From: Oceaniovalibus sp. ACAM 378
GTDB lineage: Bacteria; Pseudomonadota; Alphaproteobacteria; Rhodobacterales; Rhodobacteraceae
Direction of reading: 5' to 3'
Assembly: GCF_008085915.1 (NCBI RefSeq)
Contig: NZ_VSJK01000007.1
Span: 186,001-250,000, forward strand
Length of the DNA stretch: 64,000 bases
In this document: piece by piece, positions 54,753-64,000 of the stretch
Layout of the letters: the number at the start of each line of letters is the position of its first letter
Position numbering within the stretch: the first letter of the stretch is position 1
Position numbers and translations under genes: made by a program
Notes under the pieces: model-generated
The model's input: only the letters and a program-made list of their open reading frames with translations
The model's database searches: none
Told to the model about the DNA's origin: nothing

Positions 54753-54780
54753 AAAAAAAACCCCGCCATTTCTGGCGGGG
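54753..54780 (-). terminator. Rho-independent terminator of ccrM
   Basis: Bases 54761-54780 form an 8-base stem (CCCCGCCA/TGGCGGGG) with a TTTC loop, followed on the minus strand by eight T (54760-54753). It is about 75 bases past the ccrM stop. The rest of the space between ccrM and the MDR remnant (54561-54856) shows nothing I can support. Confidence 0.88.
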
Positions 54781-54856
54781 CAAGTTAGGGCCACATGGCA
54801 AAAGGCCACGGGCACCGGCGGTAACTGTTGTGTTCTGTAAATCGGGATCCGGGATG

Positions 54857-56092
<1,236 letters not shown>

Positions 56093-56098
56093 TCAGCG

Positions 56099-56139
56099 AA
56101 TCATGGTCAATTTCTTTTTGAATCAGCGGGTTGGATTCT
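56099..56139. promoter_or_regulatory. Cluster of three GANTC methylation sites upstream of ccrM
   Basis: GAATC at 56099-56103, GAATC at 56121-56125 and GATTC at 56135-56139 lie within 41 bases, between 67 and 107 bases upstream of the ccrM ATG (the last two fall in the 3' end of rnhB). GANTC is the CcrM target, so methylation-dependent self-control is possible. Confidence 0.45.
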
Positions 56140-56755
56140 TTTCTTGATACAATATCTTGTGTATCGGTTTGAACGAACGCCTATGGTGAGCGGTCACGCC
56201 AAGAGTTTGCAAACCAGCAGCGTGTCGTTTCGTCCCGTATCCCATGTTCGTTTCCCAACCATAACCTGGATGCTGTTGCGCAAGTGCCACCATGCCCAAA
56301 TCTCGCCGTATTTTTGCCATTATTGAAGCCGCCGCGATACTGGCCGACCGACCGTCGCCGCCAACCACAGGTTGAGCAAAACAGGGCATTCCCCGAGGCA
56401 CCATATTGCCGTCAATCAGCGCAGCGTCAGGCGGGCGCGACAGGCCCCGGACCGCGCGGACCATGGCAAGATGGCTGGCTTGCAGGATGTTCATGACGTC
56501 GATCTCCTCGACGCTGGCGGACCCCAGAGACACCTCGGCCGATTCGGCGATCAACACCGACAGCCGATCGCGCGCCCGCGCACTCAGGCGCTTGGAATCG
56601 TTCAGTCCCGGGGGGATATAACGCGGGTCCAGCACAACCGCCGCCGCGACCACCGGCCCGGCCCAGGGGCCACGCCCGACCTCGTCGATCCCGGCAATGC
56701 GCAGGCTTCCCCGGTCGATCAGTACTTGCTCAAATGAAAAATCGGGACCGGTCAT
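56123..56755 (-). CDS. rnhB: Ribonuclease HII
   Basis: A 210-residue RNase HII, which removes ribonucleotides from DNA. The metal-binding D24-E25 in GIDEVGRGPWAGPVVAA, the Asp in ALIDGN, and AASIMAKIRRD are family marks; the C-terminal GVTAHHRRSFKP is the standard end. GAGGGGCC precedes the ATG. It lies 90 bases upstream of ccrM on the same strand, a pairing common in alphaproteobacteria. Confidence 0.95.
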   Translation of the reverse strand: MTGPDFSFEQVLIDRGSLRIAGIDEVGRGPWAGPVVAAAVVLDPRYIPPGLNDSKRLSARARDRLSVLIAESAEVSLGSASVEEIDVMNILQASHLAMVRAVRGLSRPPDAALIDGNMVPRGMPCFAQPVVGGDGRSASIAAASIMAKIRRDLGMVALAQQHPGYGWETNMGYGTKRHAAGLQTLGVTAHHRRSFKPIHKILYQEKNPTR

Positions 56756-56869
56756 GGCCCCTCATACCCCGCCCGTCCACGGCGGGAAAGCGCGGGTTCG
56801 GGCCGCTTCTGCCGGATGTCGCGTTTTACATGCCACCCGCTGCGGACTGTGCCCAGCGATACGATGTCG

Positions 56870-56896
56870 AAAAAAAACCCGGGCACAAGGCCCGGG
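56870..56896 (-). terminator. Rho-independent terminator downstream of the OmpR-type regulator
   Basis: A 7-base stem CCCGGGC/GCCCGGG (56878-56896, five-base loop) with eight A on the plus strand (56870-56877), which become the T-run for the minus-strand transcript. It shares the core CGGGCACAAGGCCCG with the porin terminator at 60179. Confidence 0.85.
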
Positions 56897-57028
56897 TCAG
56901 TTCAACAGGGAGGTTTGCACGCCATAACCCGGGCGTGCGACGGGAACCTGTGTCAATCGATCAAGCCAGTCCGCGAATATGGTCCAATATTGACCGGAAC
57001 AAGACGCTTTGACAGTCGGGAAAACCAT
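56897..57028 (-). CDS. Possible 43-residue small protein
   Basis: An open frame MVFPTVKASCSGQYWTIF... of 43 codons whose stop codon directly adjoins the terminator hairpin. It starts 45 bases after the response-regulator stop. No ribosome-binding site is evident and I know no homologue; it may be only the 3' untranslated region of the regulator mRNA. Confidence 0.2.
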   Translation of the reverse strand: MVFPTVKASCSGQYWTIFADWLDRLTQVPVARPGYGVQTSLLN

Positions 57029-57072
57029 ACCCGCGCGAATTGCGGCACATTCCAACCGCGCGGGAAACAGCG

Positions 57073-57759
57073 TCAGGCAACCAGCCGATACCCACCGCTT
57101 TCCGTGACCAGCAGGCGTGCATTGGAGGGATCCGGCTCAATCTTTTGCCGCAGCCGATAGATATGCGTTTCCAGAGTATGCGTCGTGACCCCGGCGTTAT
57201 ATCCCCAGACTTCGTGCAGGAGGACATCACGCGCCACCACACCATCGGTTGAACGATAGAGAAACTTGAGAATGTTGGTTTCTTTCTCGGTCAAGCGGAT
57301 CTTCTTATCCGCCGCATCGACCAGCAGCTTATGCGCGGGGCGGAACGAATACGGGCCCAATTGGAACACCGCATCCTCTGACTGTTCGTGCTGGCGCAGC
57401 TGCGAGCGGATGCGCGCAAGAAGAACCGGAAAGCGGAACGGTTTCGTCACATAGTCATTCGCTCCCGCATCCAGACCCAGAATCGCGTCGGCGTCGCTGT
57501 CATGTCCGGTCAGCATGATGGTCGGGCATTTCACACCCTGCTTGCGCATCAGGCGGCACAGTTCGCGTCCGTCTGTGTCAGGCAGACCGACGTCAAGGAT
57601 CACCAGATCGAACAGCCCCGCCTTGACCTTTTCGAGCGCTTCGGCGCCATTGACCGCTTCGAAGACATCGAAATCCTCGGTCATCACCAGTTGTTCGCTC
57701 AGCGCATCGCGCAGATCGTCATCATCATCGACCAGAAGTATTTTCTTGAGACTGCTCAT
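57073..57759 (-). CDS. OmpR/PhoB-family response regulator
   Basis: A 228-residue regulator. Receiver: acidic pocket D11-D13, phosphoacceptor D56 (VILDVGLPD), T84 and K106 (VTKPF). C-terminal winged helix: RLTEKETNILKFLYRS and THTLETHIYRLRQKIEPD. It resembles the CenR-like essential envelope regulators of alphaproteobacteria, a tentative assignment because no kinase is adjacent. AGGAGCAGGTCC lies before the ATG. Transcribed alone, divergent from ribA. Confidence 0.88.
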   Translation of the reverse strand: MSSLKKILLVDDDDDLRDALSEQLVMTEDFDVFEAVNGAEALEKVKAGLFDLVILDVGLPDTDGRELCRLMRKQGVKCPTIMLTGHDSDADAILGLDAGANDYVTKPFRFPVLLARIRSQLRQHEQSEDAVFQLGPYSFRPAHKLLVDAADKKIRLTEKETNILKFLYRSTDGVVARDVLLHEVWGYNAGVTTHTLETHIYRLRQKIEPDPSNARLLVTESGGYRLVA

Positions 57760-57898
57760 GGACCTGCTCCTTGGTTACTGCACGGAGATGTGATGCAAAT
57801 ACCTACAGGGCAAGAAATGCTGCATCCGGATCACGCGGACGTGTATCAGGGATGGGAAATGTTTCACATTCCTTCACTCTGGCCGTAGAACCGCCTGC

Positions 57899-58969
57899 AT
57901 GTCCTTTGCTCCTACCCCTGACGAACGCCTATCGCGCGCCCGCTCCGATCTTCGGATGGGGCTGCCGGTGATTTTGCGCGACGGGACCGGTGCCGCATTG
58001 GTCGCCGCACCCGAAGTGCTGGACGACGCGCGCTTTGCCGCGCTGGTGGCGGGGGGTGGCGCGGTGCTGGTGCTGACCGGACGACGGGCAGAGACGCTCA
58101 AGGCGCCGGTATACGACGGAGACGTGACGCGGATCGCAGTTCCGGCAGACATGGGGCTGGCGCGGGTGCAAGCCATCATAGATCCGGCGGACGACCTGCG
58201 CGCGCCATTGAAGGGGCCATTCCGCCCGGTGCGCGGCGGCGACGCCGGGTTGGCGCGGGCAGCCATCGCGATCCTGAAATCCGCCCGCCTGCTCCCCGGG
58301 GCGCTGATCGTTCCGCTGATCGGTCAGATGGTGAATGATTTGACGGTGATCGACCTGAGCGATCCGGGGATGAACCTTGGGGGCGATCCCGCAGTGCACC
58401 CGGTTGTGTCGGCCCGATTGCCGCTCGCGCTCGCCGGAACCGGGCGGCTGCACATCTTTCGACCCGATGATGGCGGCGATGAACACTACGCGATCGAGCT
58501 GGGTCGGATCGACCGGTCCGCGCCGGTGCTGACGCGGTTGCATTCGGCCTGCTTCACCGGCGACGTGCTTGGCTCGCTCAAATGCGACTGCGGGCCGCAA
58601 CTGCATGGTGCGCTGGCTCAGATGGCGGCGGGTGGCGTGCTGCTTTATCTCAACCAAGAGGGACGGGGAATCGGGCTGGCCAACAAGATGCGCGCTTACT
58701 CCCTGCAAGATCAGGGGTTCGATACGGTCGAGGCCAACCACCGTCTGGGATTCGAGGATGACGAGCGGGATTTCAGGATCGGCGCGCGAATCCTGACCGC
58801 GATGGGGGTGGGCACGGTCCGCCTGCTGACGAACAATCCGCGCAAGGTGGCGATGTTGGAGGCTTGCGGCGTGACCGTGGCCGAACGGGTGGCGCTGAAG
58901 GCAGGCGAAAACCCTTTGAATGCCGGATATCTGGCGACCAAGGCGGCGAAATCGGGGCATCTTCTGTGA
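57899..58969 (+). CDS. ribA: GTP cyclohydrolase II with degenerate RibB-like N-terminal domain
   Basis: A 356-residue enzyme. The C-terminal domain (from about residue 165) is GTP cyclohydrolase II: zinc ligands C218, C229 and C231 in RLHSACFTGDVLGSLKCDCG, and YLNQEGRGIGLANKMRAY. It opens GTP to the first riboflavin precursor. The N-terminal 150 residues resemble a DHBP synthase (RibB) domain, GLPVILRDGTGAAL..., but lack the acidic DDEDRENE active-site segment, so this half should be inactive in that reaction. Followed 11 bases later by an L,D-transpeptidase gene. Confidence 0.92.
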   Translation: MSFAPTPDERLSRARSDLRMGLPVILRDGTGAALVAAPEVLDDARFAALVAGGGAVLVLTGRRAETLKAPVYDGDVTRIAVPADMGLARVQAIIDPADDLRAPLKGPFRPVRGGDAGLARAAIAILKSARLLPGALIVPLIGQMVNDLTVIDLSDPGMNLGGDPAVHPVVSARLPLALAGTGRLHIFRPDDGGDEHYAIELGRIDRSAPVLTRLHSACFTGDVLGSLKCDCGPQLHGALAQMAAGGVLLYLNQEGRGIGLANKMRAYSLQDQGFDTVEANHRLGFEDDERDFRIGARILTAMGVGTVRLLTNNPRKVAMLEACGVTVAERVALKAGENPLNAGYLATKAAKSGHLL

Positions 58970-58980
58970 GGGGCCAAGCG

Positions 58981-59475
58981 ATGGGTCAGGCCGATCTGGT
59001 GCTGACGCCCCGTGGGCTGCGGTTTGTCGGACGCTATTGGCCCTGCTCCATCGGGCGCGGTGGCATCAAGACGAACAAACGCGAGGGGGACGGCGCGACA
59101 CCGCGCGGCACCCACGCCATCACCGGGATGCTGTATCGCCCCGACCGGATCGCGCGCCCTGTGCCCTGGGCAGTGCCCGTGCGGCGCGGCGATCTGTGGT
59201 CGGACGATCCGCGTGATCCCGAATACAACCTGATGGTGCGTGCGCCGCATCAGTATTCCCACGAACGGCTGTGGCGCGGCGATTCGCTGTATGATCTGGT
59301 GCTGCTGACCGATTGGAACTGGCCGCACAGCACTCCGGGGCGGGGATCGGCGATCTTTTTGCACCGCTGGCGCAGACCGGGCTATGCGACCGAGGGTTGT
59401 GTCGCGCTGTCGCCCGGCAATCTGCTGCGTATCGCACAGCGGATCACCCCCGGTTCGCGACTGATCGTGCTCTAA
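58981..59475 (+). CDS. L,D-transpeptidase (YkuD-type) family protein
   Basis: A 164-residue YkuD-domain protein. H128 (IFLHRW) and C140 in YATEGCVALS form the catalytic pair of L,D-transpeptidases. No signal peptide is visible, so either the start is further upstream or the protein acts in the cytoplasm; ATG 58981 is 11 bases after the ribA stop. TPRGTHAITGMLYRPDR is the usual substrate-loop region. It could cross-link peptidoglycan or attach proteins. Convergent with yggS (4-base overlap of ends). Confidence 0.85.
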   Translation: MGQADLVLTPRGLRFVGRYWPCSIGRGGIKTNKREGDGATPRGTHAITGMLYRPDRIARPVPWAVPVRRGDLWSDDPRDPEYNLMVRAPHQYSHERLWRGDSLYDLVLLTDWNWPHSTPGRGSAIFLHRWRRPGYATEGCVALSPGNLLRIAQRITPGSRLIVL

Positions 59476-60125
59476 CCCTCGGTCCGCGTGCCAAAGATCG
59501 CCGAGCCGACCCGCACATGAGTTGCGCCTTTGGCGATGGCCGTTTCAAAATCGTCGGACATTCCCATGGACAGCCCGGTAAGCCCATTGCGCGCGGCCAT
59601 GTCGGCCAACACGGTGAAATGCACTGACGCATCCTCGTCTGCCGGTGGGATACACATCAACCCACTGATCGACAGGTCCATGCCGGAGCAATCGGCCACG
59701 AAACGGTCGACGTCGGCGGGGGCGATCCCGGCCTTTTGCGGCTCTTCGCCGGTATTGACCTGAATGAACAATCCGGGGCATTTGCCCGCGTCCTGTGCCA
59801 GCCGGGCCAGAGTTGTGGCCAGCTTTGGGCGGTCGAGCGAATGGATCACGTCGAAAAGCTCCATCGCCTGCCGCGCCTTGTTGGTTTGCAAGGGCCCAAG
59901 AAGGTGGAGTTCACAGTCACCATAGCGCTGTTGCAGATCCGGCCATTTTCCGGCTGCTTCCTGCACCCGGTTTTCGCCAAAGATACGATGCCCCAGTTGC
60001 AGAACAGATTCGACGCGTTCCAGCGGCTGAATTTTGGATACGGCAATCAGACATACCGATCCGGGCGCACGTTCGGCGGCGATTTCGGCGTGATGGATGC
60101 GTTCGGTGATGGTTTCAAGGGTCAT
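59472..60125 (-). CDS. yggS: YggS-family PLP homeostasis protein
   Basis: A 217-residue COG0325 protein of the alanine-racemase-like fold. The PLP lysine is K31 in IAVSKIQP; FGENRVQEA, HLLGPLQTNKA, FIQVNTGEEPQKAG and LSMGMSDDFETAIAKGATHVR (the last at the C-terminus) are family blocks. YggS binds PLP without known catalysis and affects vitamin B6 and amino-acid balance. Confidence 0.94.
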   Translation of the reverse strand: MTLETITERIHHAEIAAERAPGSVCLIAVSKIQPLERVESVLQLGHRIFGENRVQEAAGKWPDLQQRYGDCELHLLGPLQTNKARQAMELFDVIHSLDRPKLATTLARLAQDAGKCPGLFIQVNTGEEPQKAGIAPADVDRFVADCSGMDLSISGLMCIPPADEDASVHFTVLADMAARNGLTGLSMGMSDDFETAIAKGATHVRVGSAIFGTRTEG

Positions 60126-60178
60126 TGGCAGCTCCTGTCATATGGGCCGCAGATGGCCACAGGCCCGCACAAAAGAAA

Positions 60179-60201
60179 AGAGCGGGCACAAGGCCCGCTC
60201 T
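60179..60201 (-). terminator. Rho-independent terminator of the porin gene
   Basis: A 9-base stem AGAGCGGGC/GCCCGCTCT with five-base loop; on the minus strand it is followed by TTTCTTTT. It is 26 bases past the porin stop. Confidence 0.85.
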
Positions 60202-60226
60202 CTCCAAAGTACCAATCCGGAATGGA

Positions 60227-61120
60227 TCAGAACGTCATCGACATACCGAAGTCGTAGCGAGTTTCGTCGCCGAAGACGATGCTGTTGCTGTTGTCGCGGA
60301 CGACACCACCAACCAGAGCGGCACCGCCACCCAGGTCATAACGTCCACCGATACCATAGTCGGTTTCGCCGTCGAACTGCTTGATGCCGAAAGCGGTGAC
60401 AGTGGTCGCACCGAAGACATAGTCAAGCGACAGACCATACTGGTCGTCGTCCAGGCCGGGAACGTTGTTATCTGCATTGCCATAGACAGCTTTAACAGTC
60501 GCACCACCGAAGACGGCCGAACCGCCCAGGATGACGTGATCGAACGTTACGCCAGCAACATCAACGTTCTCATAACCCAGCGAGACGCTGTAGTTCGAAG
60601 GAGCGTACTTCACAGCAACGCCGTAACCTTCGTTTGCGCCGACGGGGTTGTCGAACGACAGATAGGCAGTGATGTCGCCAGTCGAATACTCATAACGAGC
60701 GGACGGACGCTGCCCAGCAACGCTGGTGTTCAGCAGGTAGGTGAGTTCGTTCTCGTCACCCAGACCGGTCAGGCCAACGCCGGACAGATCGCCGACAGCA
60801 GCTTCTGCCGCACCGGAGACGTCACCCATCGACAGCTTGCCGAATGCGCCCGAAACAAACACGTTGCCTTCGGTGCCATTGGTTGCTTGATCTTGCTCGT
60901 AGTTGTCGACGCGAACCGAACCACCGAAGGTCAGGCCGCCGTCTGTTTCGCCGGAAGCGGCGAACGAGATACGGATACGGCTGGTGAATGCCAGATCGTC
61001 GCCCGTGTTGTTGTCAAAGCCGATGATACCCATGCGGCCGTCACCGGCAACGGTAACTTCGGCGGCTGCGAAACCTGCGGACAGGATCAGAGCGGTCGAA
61101 GCAAGGAGGACCTTTTTCAT
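60227..61120 (-). CDS. Outer-membrane porin (small Rhodobacter type)
   Basis: A 297-residue porin. Signal peptide MKKVLLASTALILSAGFAAA, then VTVAGDGRMGIIGFDNN, alternating beta strands, and the C-terminal Phe (YDFGMSMTF), the outer-membrane sorting mark. The size fits the 16-strand trimeric porins of Rhodobacter (about 300). The base composition is lower in GC than neighbours and codon use is regular, as in highly expressed genes. GAGGGAAATCGAA precedes the ATG. Single-gene unit with its own terminator. Confidence 0.93.
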   Translation of the reverse strand: MKKVLLASTALILSAGFAAAEVTVAGDGRMGIIGFDNNTGDDLAFTSRIRISFAASGETDGGLTFGGSVRVDNYEQDQATNGTEGNVFVSGAFGKLSMGDVSGAAEAAVGDLSGVGLTGLGDENELTYLLNTSVAGQRPSARYEYSTGDITAYLSFDNPVGANEGYGVAVKYAPSNYSVSLGYENVDVAGVTFDHVILGGSAVFGGATVKAVYGNADNNVPGLDDDQYGLSLDYVFGATTVTAFGIKQFDGETDYGIGGRYDLGGGAALVGGVVRDNSNSIVFGDETRYDFGMSMTF

Positions 61121-61404
61121 TTCGATTTCCCTCGTATTTCTAAAGGTTCATCTCATTTCAGGGAATCCGAAGTGAGACATAAGCCTAATTCGCTCGCAGC
61201 GGCCTTGATTGCAAGCGGACCGTCAAAGCGCACTGCATAGCGAAAGAAGTTGGTGCAGCTTTGCCACAGTAACCCGCACCCCCCGGGGAACGCCCGGAAT
61301 TCGCGCTGTTATACTGCGCTTGAGGCCTGCGGGTGGCAAAAAACCTTGTGACACCATGACCGCTCGGATACACACGTGAAAAACACGGGTTAAAGGCGGG
61401 TCTG

Positions 61405-61911
61405 ATGAATTTTCGCGGTATCACATCCGGTTGTCTATTGCTGACACTCGGCTTTGCGCTGTCGGCCTGCGGCGGCTTCTCGTTCCGCGAGGATCCAAGC
61501 AAGGAAAGCGGAGCCGAACAGAGCGCCCGTGAATTCCGGGATCGCGAGTTGCAGCAAAAGCCGACCGATTCGACCCTGTTCGACCTGTTCAGCAACTCGG
61601 ACGATCCGAACACCACCATTGAGGTGAACAAATACATCTGGAATGCTGCGCAGGAAGTGCTGAACTTCATGCCGCTGGAAACCGCAGATCCGTTTTCCGG
61701 GGTGCTGGTCTATGGCTACGGACGCCCGCCCGGCGGTGGACGCGCCTATCGCGCCACCGTTTATGTGCAGGATCCGGCGCTTGATGCGCGGTCACTGAAT
61801 GTCGCGCTGCAAAGCCAGGGTGGCCCGGCCAGTGTCGACACCGTGCGCGCCATCGAAGACGCAATCCTGACCCGCGCGCGCCAAATGCGCATCCGCGACA
61901 GCAAGCTTTAA
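61405..61911 (+). CDS. DUF3576 lipoprotein
   Basis: A 168-residue lipoprotein. The signal ends with the lipobox LSACGG, so the mature N-terminus is a lipid-modified Cys. The following ISKESGAEQ-type acidic linker and VNKYIWNAAQEVLNFMPLETADPFSGV are the DUF3576 core. The family is alphaproteobacterial and of unknown function, probably anchored to the outer membrane facing the periplasm. ATG 61405 follows GGCGGG, a weak ribosome-binding site. It lies downstream of the porin promoter region, in opposite orientation. Confidence 0.85.
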   Translation: MNFRGITSGCLLLTLGFALSACGGFSFREDPSKESGAEQSAREFRDRELQQKPTDSTLFDLFSNSDDPNTTIEVNKYIWNAAQEVLNFMPLETADPFSGVLVYGYGRPPGGGRAYRATVYVQDPALDARSLNVALQSQGGPASVDTVRAIEDAILTRARQMRIRDSKL

Positions 61912-61932
61912 GCGCGCCAGACGTTCGACCCT

Positions 61933-63168
61933 TTATGCGAGCGCCAAGCGCTCGACCCAATCGAACTGCCGGGGCAAACACACCGTCCGCAGATCATAGT
62001 CCGCCAGAATCCGCGCCCGCGCCGCCGCGCCCAGCCGGGCGCGCAACGCTGGATCGCGGCACAGCGATTCGATCTGGTCGACCATCGCCGCCCCATCGAA
62101 GAAATCAAACAACAGCCCGGTCTCGCCGTCGGTGATCACCTCGGCCACCGGTGCTGTGTTGCTGGCGACGATCGCGCATTCGATCGCCATTGATTCCATC
62201 AGACTCCAGGACAGCACAAACGGATAGGTCAGATAAACGTGAACCGTCGAGACCCGCAGCAGACTGAGAAAATCGCTATAGGGCAGCTTGCCCACGAAAT
62301 GCACCCGCGCCCAATCGGCGTCGGAAATCTGTCCGCGCACCTCGCCCAGCATCTTTTCCTTCCATGTCCCCCCCCCACTCGGGGCCGTGCCATAGCTGAT
62401 CGCATCTCCGCCAACGATCACCACCTGCGCGTTCGGGCGACGGCGCAACAATTCGGGCAGCGCGCGCATGAACACGTGAAAGCCGCGATAGGGCTCAAGA
62501 TTGCGATTTACGAAGGTGATCACCTCGTCGTCGCGGGTCAGGGTCAGGCCATCGATTGCAAGCCGCGCCGCCGGATCGGGCTTGGCCGTTTCGGTGTCGA
62601 TGCCGTCGTGAACCACGGTGATCTTGTCGCGCAGTTCGGGCGGATGGGTGCCCGCCTGCCATGCGGTGGGTGACAGCGCCATATGCGCCCGCTCAAGCTG
62701 CATCCGCATGGACAGGTTGCGCATCCGCATCCGCGCCGCTTCGCCGAACGCGCCGATGGTCGCGAATTCAGGGTCAAACCCGATGTCGGCCCCCGCGGGC
62801 TGATAGTGAAACTCGCTGAACACGCCGACTTTTGCATCGGGCCAGACATCCTGCACGAACAGCGATTCGCCCCAGCCGGTATGCGCGATCACCATATCGG
62901 GGCTGTATCCCCGGCTCGCCAGCACTTCCGCCGCCCGGTACACCGCCGCGCCCCGGTGCATTGCGCCGTTCAGATTGGTCAGCCAGGGGTGATGCACCTG
63001 CGCTTCGGGATCTTTCCAGCCATAGGGCACGATCTGCACCCCGTTCCACATCTGCGCCTTCTCGACGCGCGATGTCAGGGCCGTCACCCGATGGCTCCGG
63101 GCTGCCAGCGCGGGCGCCAGATGTTTGAATTGGCCGGGAAAGTTCTGGTGCAGAAACAGTATGTTCAT
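61933..63168 (-). CDS. GT4-family glycosyltransferase
   Basis: A 411-residue glycosyltransferase of the GT4 kind. The N-terminus [21 protein letters not shown] is the usual GT-B start; [22 protein letters not shown] and [23 protein letters not shown] (with the E-x7-E type motif) are the donor-binding half. The substrate is unknown; polysaccharide or lipid-linked saccharide synthesis is likely. It stands alone between the DUF3576 gene and divergent leuS. Confidence 0.88.
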   Translation of the reverse strand: MNILFLHQNFPGQFKHLAPALAARSHRVTALTSRVEKAQMWNGVQIVPYGWKDPEAQVHHPWLTNLNGAMHRGAAVYRAAEVLASRGYSPDMVIAHTGWGESLFVQDVWPDAKVGVFSEFHYQPAGADIGFDPEFATIGAFGEAARMRMRNLSMRMQLERAHMALSPTAWQAGTHPPELRDKITVVHDGIDTETAKPDPAARLAIDGLTLTRDDEVITFVNRNLEPYRGFHVFMRALPELLRRRPNAQVVIVGGDAISYGTAPSGGGTWKEKMLGEVRGQISDADWARVHFVGKLPYSDFLSLLRVSTVHVYLTYPFVLSWSLMESMAIECAIVASNTAPVAEVITDGETGLLFDFFDGAAMVDQIESLCRDPALRARLGAAARARILADYDLRTVCLPRQFDWVERLALA

Positions 63169-63369
63169 GGTGTCTTCTTCGTCGGGTCGGTCAATCTGGC
63201 GCTCAGGCTATACGACAACATCCCCCGGCGTCACGGCAGAAGTGAGGCACGAACCGGGGAAACACCGTGCCCACTGGACGATTCCGCGTCCAGTCCCTAT
63301 CACAACCCTGCCCCGTTCCGGCCAATGGCGACCGGGCACCGCGTCATTGAATTCCAGAGGTTTCTGCCC

Positions 63370-64000
63370 ATGTCCCGCTACTCCGCCGCCGAGATCGAAC
63401 CGAAATGGCAAGAGGCTTGGCACGATGCCGGCACCTTTACCGCCCGCCGCGATGACAGCCGGCCCAAGTATTACGTGCTCGAGATGTTTCCCTATCCGTC
63501 CGGGAACCTGCATATCGGCCATGTCCGCAACTATACGATGGGCGATGTTGTCGCGCGGTACAAACTGGCGACCGGCCATGCGGTACTGCACCCCATGGGA
63601 TGGGATGCCTTCGGCCTTCCGGCAGAAAACGCCGCGATGGAGCGTGGCATTCACCCCGGCGACTGGACCTATAGCAACATCGCTAACATGAAGACCCAAT
63701 TCGCGCGGCTGGGCCTGTCGCTTGACTGGACCCGCGAATTCGCCACCTGCGACCCGGAGTATTACGGCCAGCAGCAATCCATGTTCCTCGATTTTCTGGC
63801 CAAGGGGCTGGCCTATCGCAAGAACGCGGTGGTCAACTGGGATCCGGTCGATATGACCGTTCTGGCCAACGAACAGGTCGAAGACGGCAAGGGCTGGCGG
63901 TCGGGCGCTCCGGTTGAACGGCGTGAGCTGACCCAATGGTTCTTCCGCATCTCGGATTACTCCGAGGAATTGCTCGAGGCGCTGGACCGGCTCGATCATT
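63370..64000 (+). CDS. leuS: Leucyl-tRNA synthetase, N-terminal part
   Basis: The first 210 codons of leuS; the gene runs off the window. HIGH lies at residues 48-51 in [20 protein letters not shown], and [15 protein letters not shown] is the diagnostic LeuRS block. The start [14 protein letters not shown] is that of alphaproteobacterial LeuRS. It charges tRNA-Leu. The 201 bases upstream hold the promoter and no other feature I can name. Confidence 0.95.
   Translation, partial: MSRYSAAEIEPKWQEAWHDAGTFTARRDDSRPKYYVLEMFPYPSGNLHIGHVRNYTMGDVVARYKLATGHAVLHPMGWDAFGLPAENAAMERGIHPGDWTYSNIANMKTQFARLGLSLDWTREFATCDPEYYGQQQSMFLDFLAKGLAYRKNAVVNWDPVDMTVLANEQVEDGKGWRSGAPVERRELTQWFFRISDYSEELLEALDRLDH

Larger units (their letters stand above)
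56756..57072. other. Intergenic region with terminator and a possible short gene
   Basis: Besides the terminator at 56870-56896 and the 43-codon frame at 56897-57028 on the minus strand, nothing else is supported. The promoter of rnhB must lie here. Confidence 0.5.

Overview
The window is a high-GC stretch of an alphaproteobacterial chromosome, almost certainly Rhodobacterales (Roseobacter/Rhodobacter group). Support: a CcrM-type GANTC methyltransferase, a DciA-MutY-DsbA neighbourhood, DUF4170-WaaA-LpxK, DUF2125, DUF3576 and DUF2270 proteins, a small-porin gene, and dense operons with 4-base stop/start overlaps. About 60 genes are visible. There is no rRNA, tRNA, CRISPR array, prophage or insertion sequence.

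Layout. 1-5 kb: end of an HI0933-type flavoprotein, zapE, then thiBPQ on the minus strand behind a TPP riboswitch. 5-8.5 kb: a DMT exporter, aroC, a PRC-barrel protein and a second DMT exporter. 8.7-24.7 kb: the accessory heart of the window. A minus-strand, translationally coupled seven-gene operon encodes a molybdenum hydroxylase (FAD subunit plus a fused 2Fe-2S/Mo subunit), a 6-hydroxynicotinate-reductase-like protein, a UPF0280 (ApbE-fold) protein, two DUF1185 paralogues and a MarR regulator. A plus-strand operon encodes a complete branched-chain-amino-acid-type ABC importer, with a VOC protein inside it, ending in a gene that closely resembles enamidase of Eubacterium barkeri nicotinate fermentation. 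A divergent pair (PCuAC-like lipoprotein/periplasmic protein and a multi-spanning membrane protein) sits between the two operons. Together these genes describe uptake, hydroxylation, ring reduction and ring opening of a nicotinate-like N-heteroaromatic acid.

24.8-37.8 kb: HU, AMP nucleosidase, a class II aldolase-like protein, lpxK-waaA-DUF4170, a formylglycine-generating-enzyme homologue, a class IV aminotransferase, gamma-glutamyltransferase, a RidA protein, and a histidine kinase/LuxR-type response regulator pair. 37.9-43.1 kb: a ribose-type sugar ABC importer (binding protein, double ATPase, two permeases) coupled to an SMP-30/gluconolactonase enzyme. 43-54 kb: P1 peptidase, two SDRs, DUF2125 protein, PmbA/TldE, an inositol-monophosphatase-family enzyme, DsbA-like, DciA, MutY, AlkB-type monooxygenase, DUF2270 protein, and a decayed MDR oxidoreductase. 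54.8-64 kb: ccrM, rnhB, an OmpR-type regulator, ribA, an L,D-transpeptidase, YggS, a porin, a DUF3576 lipoprotein, a glycosyltransferase and the start of leuS.

The most interesting hypothesis is that the 8.7-24.7 kb locus is a reductive (Eubacterium/Azorhizobium-like) nicotinate-type pathway in which UPF0280 is the covalent flavin transferase for the ring reductase and the two DUF1185 proteins perform an unassigned step.
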